Assembly (NCBI GenBank): GCA_030680405.1
Contig: JAUXVT010000049.1
Coordinates: 62,001-126,000 of the forward strand
Length of the DNA stretch: 64,000 nucleotides
Reading direction: 5' to 3'
DNA from: Thiobacillus sp.
GTDB taxonomy: Bacteria; Pseudomonadota; Gammaproteobacteria; Burkholderiales; Thiobacillaceae
Part shown: positions 36,499-45,677 of the stretch, piece by piece
How the letters are laid out: each line of letters starts with the position of its first letter
Numbering within the stretch: the stretch's first letter is position 1
The notes under the pieces: generated by a model
Database searches by the model: none
Told to the model about the DNA's origin: nothing
Seen by the model: only the letters and a program-made list of their open reading frames with translations
Translations under genes and position numbers: made by a program

Positions 36499-36600
36499 GC
36501 CCCCTGCTGCGCGAACTGGGCGTGCCTGCTCGCTCCCGGCGCTCCGCGCCCGCCGAGTCCGGCACGCAGTCCTTGCGCAACTGGTCGGGTAAAAAATGAG
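36474..36600. repeat. palindromic element with 26-base flanking direct repeats
   Basis: GCGCGACTGGGCGGGAAAGA (36474 onward) recurs 101 bases later as GCGCAACTGGTCGGGTAAAA, 26 bases with four mismatches, both ending AAATGAG-like. Between them is a stem-loop: GCGTGCC pairs with GGCACGC, and inside it CTCG...CGAG and GGCGC-TCC-GCGCC. The Nudix start codon lies in the second repeat and the ATPase stop in the first. A 34-codon frame (MSPLLRELGVPARS..., 36495-36599) joins both genes by ATGA overlaps. Confidence 0.55.
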
Positions 36601-37552
36601 TCAGGCTCCCCTCACCGAAGTCGCCGCTGCGGTGCTCACCCAGCCCGATGGCCGCGTGCTGCTGGCGCAGCGCCCGCCGGGCAAGGTCTATGCGGGCTAC
36701 TGGGAATTCCCCGGCGGCAAGGTTGAAGCGGGCGAATCGCTGAACGCCGCGCTGGCGCGCGAGTTGCACGAGGAGCTGGGCATCGTCGTCACCCGCGCCT
36801 GCCGCTGGATCACCCGGGTGTTTGAATACCCGCATGCAACCGTGCGGCTGAACTTCTTCCGCGTGTTCGAATGGCAGGGTGAGCCGCACCCGCATGAAGG
36901 GCAGGTCTTTTCCTGGCAGCTGCCCGACGCGGTCGAAGTCACGCCGTTGCTGCCGGCCAATTTCCCGATCCTGAAGGCGCTGTCGCTGCCGCCGCTGCTG
37001 GGGATTTCCCATGCCGAATCGCTCGGCGTCGACAGTTTTCTGGCGCGGCTGGACGTGGCCCTGCATGACGGGCTGCGGCTGATCCAGCTGCGCGACAAGA
37101 CGCTGCCGGACGACGCGCGGCTGGCGCTGGCGCGTGAGACCGTGCGCCGCGCCCATCTGCACGGCGCGCGCGTGCTGGTCAACGGCGATTTGGCGCTGGC
37201 GCGCGCAGCAGGCGCCGACGGCGTGCACCTCGATTCGACCGCCGCCGCCCAATTGACAGCACGCCCCGATTGCGCCGAGCCAGACTCTTTTCTGGTGGGC
37301 GTGTCGTGCCACGACGCCGCCGAGTTGGCGCATGCCGCCGCGATCGAAGCCGACTTTGCGCTGCTGTCGCCGGTGTTGCCCACGCTCACCCATCCGGGCG
37401 CCACCACGCTGGGCTGGGACACGTTCTCCACACTCGCCGCCGCCAGCCCGATCCCGGTGTACGGGCTGGGCGGGCTGGGGCGCGATAACGTGGCGCTGGC
37501 GCAGTCGCACGGAGCGCACGGCGTAGCGCTGCTGCGGGGGGCGTGGACATGA
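36596..37552 (+). CDS. Nudix hydrolase fused to a ThiE-like domain
   Basis: 318 residues. N-terminal MutT-type Nudix box [17 protein letters not shown] then LHEELGI (about 38-61), sanitising 8-oxo-dGTP. C-terminal half (about 140-318) resembles thiamine phosphate synthase: [49 protein letters not shown]. This fusion is known in proteobacteria and its ThiE part is often annotated as inactive; here most motifs are present. Stop overlaps the next ATG. Confidence 0.88.
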   Translation: MSQAPLTEVAAAVLTQPDGRVLLAQRPPGKVYAGYWEFPGGKVEAGESLNAALARELHEELGIVVTRACRWITRVFEYPHATVRLNFFRVFEWQGEPHPHEGQVFSWQLPDAVEVTPLLPANFPILKALSLPPLLGISHAESLGVDSFLARLDVALHDGLRLIQLRDKTLPDDARLALARETVRRAHLHGARVLVNGDLALARAAGADGVHLDSTAAAQLTARPDCAEPDSFLVGVSCHDAAELAHAAAIEADFALLSPVLPTLTHPGATTLGWDTFSTLAAASPIPVYGLGGLGRDNVALAQSHGAHGVALLRGAWT

Positions 37553-37962
37553 AGCGTGTGCTGGCGCCGCTGCTGCTGGTGGTCGCGCTGGGGGCGATCG
37601 CGGTGGCCGGCTACTGGCTGAAGCGCCCGGCCGAGGCAGTGGCGGTGAGCTGCGCCGACCCGCTGGCCGGCTGTGCCTTCAGCCACCGCGGCGCGACGGC
37701 GAGTGTGCGCTTTTCGGTGCGACCGGCGCCGCTGGAGGCTTTCGAGTTGAGCGTCCACGCAATGGGCGCCAGCCGCATCAGCGCGGAATTCCAGATGGTC
37801 GCCATGGACATGGGCTTTAACCGCTATGGCCTGCGCCCGGCCGGTGACGGCACGTTTGCTTCGAAAGTGACCCTGCCGGTGTGTGTCAGCGGACGGCGCG
37901 ACTGGGTGCTCTACCTTGACATAGACGGGTCACGTTACGCGCTGCCCTTCAGCACCCGTTGA
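37549..37962 (+). CDS. membrane-anchored hypothetical protein
   Basis: 137 residues. One N-terminal helix ([21 protein letters not shown]), then a periplasmic beta-rich domain with two cysteine pairs (SCADPLAGC and one in LPVCVSG). ATG 37549 overlaps the Nudix stop (ATGA); GTG 37543 is a less likely start. Function unknown. Confidence 0.7.
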   Translation: MKRVLAPLLLVVALGAIAVAGYWLKRPAEAVAVSCADPLAGCAFSHRGATASVRFSVRPAPLEAFELSVHAMGASRISAEFQMVAMDMGFNRYGLRPAGDGTFASKVTLPVCVSGRRDWVLYLDIDGSRYALPFSTR

Positions 37963-37969
37963 AACCTGC

Positions 37970-38004
37970 CGTTCATGTATCCGTCACAATACGCGGCATA
38001 TAAT
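37970..38004 (+). promoter_or_regulatory. Pho-box promoter of phoU
   Basis: CGTTCAT-GTAT-CCGTCAC resembles two direct PhoB half-sites (consensus CTGTCAT) spaced by 4. The -10 TATAAT at 37999-38004 is perfect and starts 11 bases after the box, the spacing used at PhoB-activated promoters lacking a -35. Half-site matches are 5/7 and 6/7. Confidence 0.55.
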
Positions 38005-38034
38005 TAAAAGCGAATTATTGGAAAGGCCAAAACA

Positions 38035-38736
38035 ATGCCAACTGAACACACCTACAAGCAGTTTGACGCCGAGCTGGAAGCCGTGCGCGCCAGCGTGCTG
38101 AAAATGGGCGGCCTGGTCGAAGAACAAATAACCAACGGCATCGAAGCGCTCGTCTCGGGCAACATGGAGCTGGCCGAGCGGGTGGATGCCAACGACCACA
38201 ACGTCAATGCGCTGGAAGTCGCCATCGACGAGGATTGCACCCGCATCATCGCGCGCCGTCAGCCGACGGCATCCGACCTGCGCATGGTGATGATGGTGGT
38301 GAAGACCATCACCGACCTCGAGCGCATCGGCGACGAGGCGGCCAAGATCGCGCGCATGGCCAAGCTGATTCACCAGGCCGAGCGCATCAGCGTGCCGCGC
38401 TTCTCCGAAGTCAAATACATGGCCGATCTGGTGCTCGACATGCTGCGCAAGGCACTCGACGCCTTTGCCCGCCTGGACGCCACCAAGGCAGTGGAAATCG
38501 CGCGCCAGGATCAGGAGGTGGACGAGGAATTCCGCCTCAACCTGCGCCACCTCATCACCTTCATGATGGAAGACCCGCGCACCATTTCGGTTTTCATCGA
38601 CATCCTGTTCGTCACCAAAGCGATCGAGCGCATGGGCGACCACGCCAAGAACATGTCGGAATACGTGGTCTACATGGTGAAGGGCAAGGACGTGCGGCAC
38701 ACCTCGCTGGAAGAGATCGAGAAAGAAGTGATGTAG
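38035..38736 (+). CDS. phoU: phosphate transport regulator PhoU
   Basis: 233 residues in two repeats of three helices. Conserved acidic clusters: EVDEEFRL and ERIGDEAAKIA, VTKAIERMGDHAKNMSEYVVY. Binds metals and tunes PstSCAB and PhoR. It is a stand-alone gene, unlike the pst operon of E. coli; its own Pho-box promoter is upstream and a strong terminator downstream. Confidence 0.93.
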   Translation: MPTEHTYKQFDAELEAVRASVLKMGGLVEEQITNGIEALVSGNMELAERVDANDHNVNALEVAIDEDCTRIIARRQPTASDLRMVMMVVKTITDLERIGDEAAKIARMAKLIHQAERISVPRFSEVKYMADLVLDMLRKALDAFARLDATKAVEIARQDQEVDEEFRLNLRHLITFMMEDPRTISVFIDILFVTKAIERMGDHAKNMSEYVVYMVKGKDVRHTSLEEIEKEVM

Positions 38737-38761
38737 TTTTTGGCATAACACGAATACAAAC

Positions 38762-38784
38762 GGACGCCCGGGGGCGTCCTTTTT
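38762..38784 (+). terminator. Rho-independent terminator of phoU
   Basis: Stem GGACGCC/GGCGTCC with a 4-base loop, followed by TTTTT. Convergent yggX ends just beyond. Confidence 0.88.
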
Positions 38785-38802
38785 GTTTGAAACCCACCGG
38801 GT

Positions 38803-39078
38803 TTACTTGGTGGGTGGAACGAAGCCTGCAGCCGCATCGACGTTGCCGCCGCCGAAGAAGTAGCGCTCCATCTGCCCCATCAAATAGCCACGCGCCTGCG
38901 GATCAGCCAGGTTGAGGCGGTTTTCGTTGATCAGCATGGTCTGGTGGCGCTGCCAGCCGGCCCAGGCTTCCTTCGACACGTTCTCGAAAATCTTCTTGCC
39001 CAGCTCGCCCGGCACCGGCTGGAAGGCCAGACCTTCGGCCTCGCGCCCGAGCTTCACACAATTCACCATCCGCGTCAT
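38803..39078 (-). CDS. yggX: Fe(II)-trafficking / oxidative damage protection protein YggX
   Basis: 91 residues beginning [11 protein letters not shown] with Cys7 conserved; [20 protein letters not shown] is the family core. ATG 39078 follows AAGGAG 6 bases away. Protects iron-sulphur clusters. Last gene of the long minus-strand train from def. Confidence 0.93.
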   Translation of the reverse strand: MTRMVNCVKLGREAEGLAFQPVPGELGKKIFENVSKEAWAGWQRHQTMLINENRLNLADPQARGYLMGQMERYFFGGGNVDAAAGFVPPTK

Positions 39079-39096
39079 TTGCTGCTCCTTCACTAT

Positions 39097-39435
39097 TCAA
39101 TCGTCCGATTTTAACCCAAGCTGTTTCTCAATTCGGCGGGCGAACACGCTCATTTCCTTGGCCGCCTGCTTGTCACCCCGCGCCTCGGCCACCGCGATGC
39201 CCTGCTGGTAGGCCGCCAGTGCTTCGCTCCAGGCCTCCGCATCGGTCAGTGCCCGGCCCAGCAGCTTCCAGGCGGCGGAATACTTCGGGTCGTGCTCGAC
39301 CGCGCGGCGCAGGTGCTCGGCGGCTTTCACCGCGTCGCCCTGCTTGAGGTATTCGTTACCGAGCGAAAACCGCAGCAGTGCGTTGTCACGGCCGCTGGCA
39401 AGCATGGCAAGAAAGTTTTCCAGTGGCTCAGGCAC
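39097..39435 (-). CDS. tetratricopeptide repeat protein
   Basis: 112 residues, three TPR helices pairs: LLRFSLGNEYLKQGDAVKA (20-38), YSAAWKLLGRALTDAEAW, then a third. A protein-interaction adaptor without other domains. Overlaps the 3' end of trkH by 8 bases, so coupled to it. Confidence 0.85.
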   Translation of the reverse strand: MPEPLENFLAMLASGRDNALLRFSLGNEYLKQGDAVKAAEHLRRAVEHDPKYSAAWKLLGRALTDAEAWSEALAAYQQGIAVAEARGDKQAAKEMSVFARRIEKQLGLKSDD

Positions 39436-40885
39436 GCCAGAAGGCCCGGGTAAAGACCACCAGAACGGTCAGCAACTCCAGCCGCCCCAGCAGCATGGCA
39501 ATGGTGCAGACCCAGGTCTGGAAATCGGTGAGACTCGCGTAGGTTGTAGCGGGGCCAACCTGATTCAGCCCGGGCCCGGTGTTGTTGATGGAGACAACCA
39601 CTGCGGAAAACGCCGTAATGAACTCCAGCCCGCTGGCGGTCATCACCAGCGTCATGATGATGATGGCGAACACATACAGGAATGCAAAGGCCAGCACGGA
39701 ATAGATGACATTGTTGGGCACCACCTGCCCGGCCAGCTTGACCGGCAGCCGCGCTGCCGGATGGACAAGGCGGGTCAGTTCGCGTCGTCCCTGTCTGAAC
39801 AGGAGCTGGGCGCGCACCATTTTCATGCCGCCGCCGGTACTGCCCGAGCAGGAGGCAAAGCAAGACAGAAAAAGCATCCACAACGGCGCAAAAATGGGCC
39901 ACTGGTTGTAATCGGTGTTGGCAAACCCGGTCGTCGTGGCAATCGAGACGGTATTGAAAAGGGCAAAGCGCAGCGCCTGAAAAAAATCGGGATAGACATG
40001 CACGACGGTCAGATAAACCGCGATCAAGAGTGCGCTGCCCAGGGTCGCGGTCAGAAACCAGCGAACTTCAGGATCAAGTCGATAGGCTGCTGCCGCGCGC
40101 TGCCGCCACGCCAGAAAGTGCGTGGAGAAGTTGATCCCGGCCACCAGCATGAACACGACCGTCACCGCCTCGATGGCGGGCGAGTTCCAGTAACCGAAGC
40201 TCGCATCATGCGAGGAAAAGCCGCCTAGCCCCATCGTCGAAAAGGTATGCATGACGGCGTCGAACGGCGTCATGCCGGCCAACCAGAATGAAAGGCCGCA
40301 CGCGACCGAAATGCCGACATAGATCAGGTACAGGCCCTTGGCGGTTTCGGTAATGCGCGGGGTGAGCTTGGTATCCTTCATCGGCCCCGGCGTCTCGGCC
40401 TTGTAGATCTGCATGCCGCCCACGCCCAGCAGCGGAAGGATGGCGACCGCCAGCACGATCAGCCCCATTCCGCCTAACCATACCAGCAGACCGCGCCACA
40501 GATTGATGGAAAGGGGCAGCGTATCCAGGCCGGAAAGAATCGTGGAACCCGTCGTGGTAATGCCCGATACCGTTTCGAAATAGGCATCGGTGAACGAGAG
40601 GTCCGGCATGAAGAACAGGAGGGGCAGGGTGGCAAAAGCAGGCAGGCTTGTCCACGCCAGCAGCACCAGCAGGAAACCATCCCGGCTCTGCAGTTCACGC
40701 TGCGATTTCCGGGTAAGCAACCAGGTGAGCGCCCCCGCTACAAACGTGATGACGATGGCTTCGTCATAGGCGCGCTGCGCGCCGTCATCGAGTGCCCAGG
40801 AAAGGGCCAGCGGCAGCAGAAAAGTGGCCGAGAACAGTATGACCACCTTGGACAACACATTAAGAACGGGGGCAATGCGGGACAT
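39428..40885 (-). CDS. trkH: potassium uptake protein TrkH
   Basis: 485 residues, about ten helices in four M1-P-M2 units. Filter-like loops ETVSGITTTGSTI, FSTMGLGGFS, IATTTGFANTDY, SGSTGGGMKM. Potassium-translocating subunit gated by TrkA, whose gene is directly upstream with an ATGA overlap. Confidence 0.93.
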   Translation of the reverse strand: MSRIAPVLNVLSKVVILFSATFLLPLALSWALDDGAQRAYDEAIVITFVAGALTWLLTRKSQRELQSRDGFLLVLLAWTSLPAFATLPLLFFMPDLSFTDAYFETVSGITTTGSTILSGLDTLPLSINLWRGLLVWLGGMGLIVLAVAILPLLGVGGMQIYKAETPGPMKDTKLTPRITETAKGLYLIYVGISVACGLSFWLAGMTPFDAVMHTFSTMGLGGFSSHDASFGYWNSPAIEAVTVVFMLVAGINFSTHFLAWRQRAAAAYRLDPEVRWFLTATLGSALLIAVYLTVVHVYPDFFQALRFALFNTVSIATTTGFANTDYNQWPIFAPLWMLFLSCFASCSGSTGGGMKMVRAQLLFRQGRRELTRLVHPAARLPVKLAGQVVPNNVIYSVLAFAFLYVFAIIIMTLVMTASGLEFITAFSAVVVSINNTGPGLNQVGPATTYASLTDFQTWVCTIAMLLGRLELLTVLVVFTRAFWRA

Positions 40886-42258
40886 CAGAAGAAACCGAAG
40901 CCCACCTGGAGCAGTTTTTCCACCTTGGGAATGATGCGCTTGTTGAGCACGAACAGAATGAGGTGATCCTCCGCCTCGATCAGGGTGTCATGGTGGGCGA
41001 TGATGACATCGTTATTGCGGATGATCGCAGCGATCGTCGCGCCTTCGGGCAGGTCGATCTCCTCGATACGCCGGCCCACGACCCGGGAGGTCTTGGCGTC
41101 GCCATGCACCGCCACCTCCAGCACTTCGGCCGCGCCGCGCCGCAAGGAATGCACCGCCACCATGTCGCCGCGGCGGATTTTGGACAACAACGGTCCGACC
41201 GTGGCCTGCGCCGGCGAGATGGCAATGTCGATGTCGCCGCCCTGCACCAGGTCAACATAGGCCGAGCGGTTGATCAGCGCGATCACGCGGTGCGCGCCCA
41301 TTCTTTTGGCCAGTAGCGCGGACATGATGTTGTCTTCGTCGTCGTTGGTGAGCGCACAGAACACATCCATGGCGGCGATGTTTTCCTGTTCCAGCAGCTC
41401 CTCGTCGGTCGCGTCGCCCTGCAATACCAGCGTGTGGTGCAGCTGTTCGGCCAACAGGCTGCTGACGGCCTTGTTGTGATCAATGACCTTTACGTCGTAA
41501 TTGCGTTCGATCCGCGCCGCCAGCCGCCGTCCGATATTGCCGCCGCCAGCGATCATGACTTTCTTGACCGGACGCTCCATGCGGCGCAACTCGCGCATTA
41601 CGGAGGGAATATCCTGTTTGCGCGCCAGAAAGAACACCTCGTCGCCCGGCTCGATCACGGTGATGCCCTCGGGCACAATGCCGCGATCAAGCCGGTAGAT
41701 CGCCGGAATGCGGCACTCCAGATTTGGCATGTGGCGCTTGATGTCCTGCAATTCGTGCCCCACCAGGGGGCCGCCATGATAGGCGCGCACCGCCACCAGC
41801 CGCACCTTGCCGTCGGCGAAGTCGAGCACCTGCAGGGCTTCGGGGTGCTCGATCAGTCGCCGCAGGGTTTCGGTCACTTCCTCCTCGGGGCTGATGACGT
41901 CATTGACCCCGAAGTGCTCGGCCAGAAAGCCGGCTTCCTGCCCCAGGAAATCATTCGAGCGGATGCGCGCAATGCGCGTGGGCACATTGAACAGGGTAGA
42001 CGCGATGCGGCACGCCACCAGATTGGTTTCGTCGCTTTGCGTGACCGCGACCAGCATGTCGGCGTCTTCGGCGCCGGCCTGCTTCAGCACCGAGGGATGC
42101 GCCGCGTGGCCGCGCACGGTGCGCAGGTCGAAACGATCCTGCAATAGCGCCAGGCGAGCGGCGTCAAGGTCGATAACGGTGATGTCGTTGTTTTCGGCGA
42201 CCAGGCTTTCGGCCAGATTGGCGCCGACCTGGCCGGCACCGAGGATGATGATTTTCAC
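40885..42258 (-). CDS. trkA: Trk system NAD-binding regulator TrkA
   Basis: 457 residues with duplicated RCK domains. First NAD fold IIILGAGQVGANLAESL (3-19), second IAGGGNIGRRLAARI (about 236-250), each followed by an RCK_C domain (EGITVIEPGDEVFFLAR; EGATIAAIIRNNDVI). Gates TrkH. Start is 16 bases after the ntrX-like stop. Confidence 0.93.
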   Translation of the reverse strand: MKIIILGAGQVGANLAESLVAENNDITVIDLDAARLALLQDRFDLRTVRGHAAHPSVLKQAGAEDADMLVAVTQSDETNLVACRIASTLFNVPTRIARIRSNDFLGQEAGFLAEHFGVNDVISPEEEVTETLRRLIEHPEALQVLDFADGKVRLVAVRAYHGGPLVGHELQDIKRHMPNLECRIPAIYRLDRGIVPEGITVIEPGDEVFFLARKQDIPSVMRELRRMERPVKKVMIAGGGNIGRRLAARIERNYDVKVIDHNKAVSSLLAEQLHHTLVLQGDATDEELLEQENIAAMDVFCALTNDDEDNIMSALLAKRMGAHRVIALINRSAYVDLVQGGDIDIAISPAQATVGPLLSKIRRGDMVAVHSLRRGAAEVLEVAVHGDAKTSRVVGRRIEEIDLPEGATIAAIIRNNDVIIAHHDTLIEAEDHLILFVLNKRIIPKVEKLLQVGFGFF

Positions 42259-42273
42259 GCGCCGTTCCTGCGG

Positions 42274-43548
42274 TTATAAGTCTTCGTCGAGACGCCGCCC
42301 ATGCCGGATATTCAGCTGTTTGAGCTTGCGGTAGAGGTGGGTGCGTTCCAGCCCCGACTTGTCGGCGACCCGCGTCATGCTGCCGCCTTCCTGCTGGATC
42401 AGGTGCTCGAAATACGTGCGCTCGAAGGCGTCGCGCGCCTCGCGCAGCGGAATGTCTAGCGGGATGCCGTGGGCCACGGCGGGCGTGGACTGCTTCATCG
42501 GAGCGAGCACGCGGTTGACGTCGGCAGCGTCGATTTCGCTCGCCAGCGCGGTGACCCCCAGCGTGCGCACCACGTTGTGGAGCTGCGGCAGGTTGCCCGG
42601 CCAGTCAAAGTTGCGCAGCTGGTTCAAGGCCGACGTGGTCAGCCGCCGCACCGGGCAAACGCCTTCCTCAACCAGTTGCACCAGCATGAAATTGGCGATT
42701 TCGGGCACGTCTTCGCGATGCTCGCGCAACGGCGGCACCTGGATGGCCAGGCTGGACAGGCGGTAAAACAGACGGCTGTCGAATTCACCCGCCGCAACCA
42801 TGGTGTCGGGGCTGCGGCTGGCGGCGCATACCAGGCGGGCGCCGCTGCCCTCGATACGGTCGAGCAGCAGTCCCAGGCCTTTCTGCTCCAGGCGCGCGAG
42901 CTCGCACACTTCGGGCAGATAAAGCGTACCGTTGCCGAGCGCCTCGACAAAGCTCAGCGGGTCGGACACCAGACGCGCGCGATCCTTGATTTCGACCCAC
43001 GGGCTGGCGGGCTGGTGCAGGAAACGGGCACAGATTTCAAAGCCGCTGCCTGTCTCGCCCTGCAACAGGACCGGCGCGGTATTGCCGGCGATCTGGGTGA
43101 GGCGTTTTTTCAGTTCGAGGATCAGCGGGCTACGGCCGAGCGCCGACAAGTCCATGCTGGGCAAGCGCCGGGGCAGGGCCACGCCGCGCTTGATCGCCTT
43201 GTTGACGGTGTCGATCAGCTTGGCCAGGGAAACCGGCTTTTCCAGGAAGTCGGCGGCGCCGAGCCGGGTGGCTTCGACGGCGGTATCGATGGTGCCGTGG
43301 CCGGACATCATCACCACCGGCATGGTGAGCTGGCCGCTGGCCGCCCATTCCTTCAACAGAGTCACGCCATCGGTGTCGGGCATCCAGATGTCGAGCAGGA
43401 CCAGGTCCGGACGCCGCAGCGCGCGAAAGGCGCGCGCTGCTTCGGCGTTTTCCGCCAGGTGCACGTCGTAGCCCTCGTCGGTGAGGATTTCCGACAACAA
43501 CTCACGAATGCCCACTTCGTCATCGACGACGAGAATATGTCCGCTCAC
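42274..43548 (-). CDS. NtrX-like response regulator with degenerate AAA+ domain
   Basis: 424 residues from GTG 43548, overlapping the ntrY stop. Receiver is intact: DD at 9-10, phospho-acceptor D53 in LLDIWMPD, K104 in EKPVS. The central domain aligns with NtrC-type ATPases, but Walker A reads GETGSGFE (lysine is F170), Walker B aspartate is lost (GTLYLPEVCEL), GAFTGA is absent and sensor 2 lacks its arginine (GNLPQLHN). A Fis-type helix-turn-helix ends the protein (MTRVADKSGLERTHLYRKLK). It probably binds DNA but cannot activate sigma-54 by the usual ATP-driven route. Confidence 0.85.
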   Translation of the reverse strand: MSGHILVVDDEVGIRELLSEILTDEGYDVHLAENAEAARAFRALRRPDLVLLDIWMPDTDGVTLLKEWAASGQLTMPVVMMSGHGTIDTAVEATRLGAADFLEKPVSLAKLIDTVNKAIKRGVALPRRLPSMDLSALGRSPLILELKKRLTQIAGNTAPVLLQGETGSGFEICARFLHQPASPWVEIKDRARLVSDPLSFVEALGNGTLYLPEVCELARLEQKGLGLLLDRIEGSGARLVCAASRSPDTMVAAGEFDSRLFYRLSSLAIQVPPLREHREDVPEIANFMLVQLVEEGVCPVRRLTTSALNQLRNFDWPGNLPQLHNVVRTLGVTALASEIDAADVNRVLAPMKQSTPAVAHGIPLDIPLREARDAFERTYFEHLIQQEGGSMTRVADKSGLERTHLYRKLKQLNIRHGRRLDEDL

Positions 43549-45677
43549 GTATGCTCCCCCGCTGAGGCGGAAACAGGCAGTGCAATGCGGATGGCGGCAC
43601 CGCCCGATTTGAGGTTTTCAATCTGGATTTTGCCATGATGCTCTTCGACGATCTTTTTGACGATGGCCAGGCCCAGGCCTGTCCCCTTGGCCTTGGTGGT
43701 TGCGTATGGCTCGAACAGCCGCGTCATCAGGTGCTCCGGAAACCCGGCTCCATTGTCCGTTACGGTCAAACAAACTGCATTGTTGTTGAGGCGTGTACTG
43801 ACCTCGACCCTCGGTGCGGGGTGGCCGGTCAGCGCGTCCTGCGCATTTTGCAACAGATTATGGATCACCTGACGCAATAATGTGGAGTCGCCCGCGATGC
43901 GCGGCAGGTCGGCATCGAGGTGCAGCTCCAGGCCAAGCGCCTTGGCGTCGTACAACGCCAGCACTTCGCGCACCAGCGCATTCAGATCGATCGCCTCGAG
44001 CTTGGCGCGCGGCATCCGCGCATAGTTGGCGAAGGCATCGACCATGCTTTTCATCGCAGCCACCTGGTTGACGATGGTTTGCGTGGCGCGCGCCAGGAAC
44101 TCGGCGTCCGCCACTTCCAGCCGGCCGTCCAGCTTGCGCGCGATGCGCTCGGCCGACAACTGGATCGGGGTAAGCGGGTTTTTGATCTCGTGCGCCAACC
44201 GGCGCGCTACCTCGCTCCAGGCGGCGTTGCGCTCGGCGTCGATCAGCTTGGTCACGTCGTCGAATACCAGCACATAGCCGCGCTCGACCCCGGGTGGCAG
44301 GCGGGTGCCGCGCAGCAACAGCGACTGGCTGCCACCGTGACCCGCATAGTCGATCTGTTCCTGCCATTCGCCTTCGTGATCGGCAAAGCGCGCCGCAACC
44401 GTGGTCCCAAACGCATGCAATGCCTCGCCCGGCTGACCCAGTTCGGCAAGCGGATGCGCGTCGAGCGCTGCGGCCGCCACCCCGAGAATTTGCGCCGCCG
44501 CGCTGTTCATGGTGCGTACCCGCAGCGCATCGTCCAGCACCACCACGCCGGACGACAGGTTGGCCAGCACGCGCTCCAGGAAGGCCTTGGCCTGCTCGGT
44601 CTGCTGATGGTTCTGCGCCACCTGTTCGCGCGCGTCGGACAGCTGGCGCGTCATGCGGTTGAACGACTGGATCAGTACACCCAGTTCGTCGCGGCTCTTC
44701 ACCGACGGCATCTGCGAAAAATCGCCCTTGGCCACGGCACGGGTGCCGCGCGCCAGCGAGCGCAGCGGCGCGCCGAGGCGCTCCGACAGCAGATAGGCAA
44801 TCACAAGGGTCATCAACAGGGCCAGCATCAAGGTGAGGGTGAGTGCCACGCCGTAGATACGCTTCAACCCCAGCCGTGAGACCGCAATCTGCTGGTATTC
44901 CTGGTACGCCAGTTGCACCGCCTGCGCATCGCGCGCAAGGTTGGTGGGCACTGGCTGCACCAGCTGCAGCACGCGCGTTTCGCCGGCCAGCGCGCTGGTA
45001 TACACCGGCACAATGACACGCATGATGAGCCCGCGCTCGGACACTTCCTCGATACGGCTGTAGGGCTTCTGCTGCCGGACTTGCCACAGCACGCCGCGGT
45101 CCGGCAGCACCGGCAGCAGGGTGCCACGCTCGCCGCTGACGTGGGCAATGACGCCGCCGCGTTCGTCGAACAGGGTCAGTTCCTGCACCGCGCTTTGCTC
45201 GCGCAGGGTCGAGAGGCTGGTGATGATGGAGCCCATGCCTTCGTCCGACAGCGTCAGCGCCATGCGCTGCGCTTTTTTATCGAGCTCGCGCAGTAGGTCG
45301 TCAAGCGCGGCATGGCCGAGGTTGACGCCGGAGGTCAGCGCGTTGTCGACCCGCACGTCGAACCAGGTTTCGATCGAACGGTTGAGAAAGAACACCGAGG
45401 CGCCATACACCACCAGACCCGGCAGCGTGGCGACGACACCAAACATCAGCAGCAACTTGAGCGTGAGTTTGGCGCCGAACACGCCGCGGCGGATGCGTTT
45501 TTGCAGCCACCACAGGCGCCAGCCCAGCAACACCAGCAGCGCCACGCCAAGCACCCCGCCGCCGATGAACAGGGTGGGCAGGGTGTCTGAGAACGCACCG
45601 CTGTCACTACTGGCATAAAACAGCACGGACAACAGCACGATGCCCATGATCAGGGCGGCGGCAATCAGACTGCGCAT
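43545..45677 (-). CDS. ntrY: NtrY-like sensor histidine kinase
   Basis: 710 residues. Helices near 5-25, 35-55 and 75-100, a periplasmic sensor, another helix at about 270-295, HAMP (LSERLGAPLRSLARGTRAV), PAS with LSSGVVVLDDALRVRTMN, HisKA VARRLAHEIKNPLTPI with the phospho-His, N box NLLQNAQDAL, G1 DNGAGFP and G2 GTGLGLAIVKKI. Stop overlaps ntrX; its ATG overlaps DUF4390 (ATGA). In relatives NtrYX responds to nitrogen or oxygen/redox state. Confidence 0.9.
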   Translation of the reverse strand: MRSLIAAALIMGIVLLSVLFYASSDSGAFSDTLPTLFIGGGVLGVALLVLLGWRLWWLQKRIRRGVFGAKLTLKLLLMFGVVATLPGLVVYGASVFFLNRSIETWFDVRVDNALTSGVNLGHAALDDLLRELDKKAQRMALTLSDEGMGSIITSLSTLREQSAVQELTLFDERGGVIAHVSGERGTLLPVLPDRGVLWQVRQQKPYSRIEEVSERGLIMRVIVPVYTSALAGETRVLQLVQPVPTNLARDAQAVQLAYQEYQQIAVSRLGLKRIYGVALTLTLMLALLMTLVIAYLLSERLGAPLRSLARGTRAVAKGDFSQMPSVKSRDELGVLIQSFNRMTRQLSDAREQVAQNHQQTEQAKAFLERVLANLSSGVVVLDDALRVRTMNSAAAQILGVAAAALDAHPLAELGQPGEALHAFGTTVAARFADHEGEWQEQIDYAGHGGSQSLLLRGTRLPPGVERGYVLVFDDVTKLIDAERNAAWSEVARRLAHEIKNPLTPIQLSAERIARKLDGRLEVADAEFLARATQTIVNQVAAMKSMVDAFANYARMPRAKLEAIDLNALVREVLALYDAKALGLELHLDADLPRIAGDSTLLRQVIHNLLQNAQDALTGHPAPRVEVSTRLNNNAVCLTVTDNGAGFPEHLMTRLFEPYATTKAKGTGLGLAIVKKIVEEHHGKIQIENLKSGGAAIRIALPVSASAGEHT

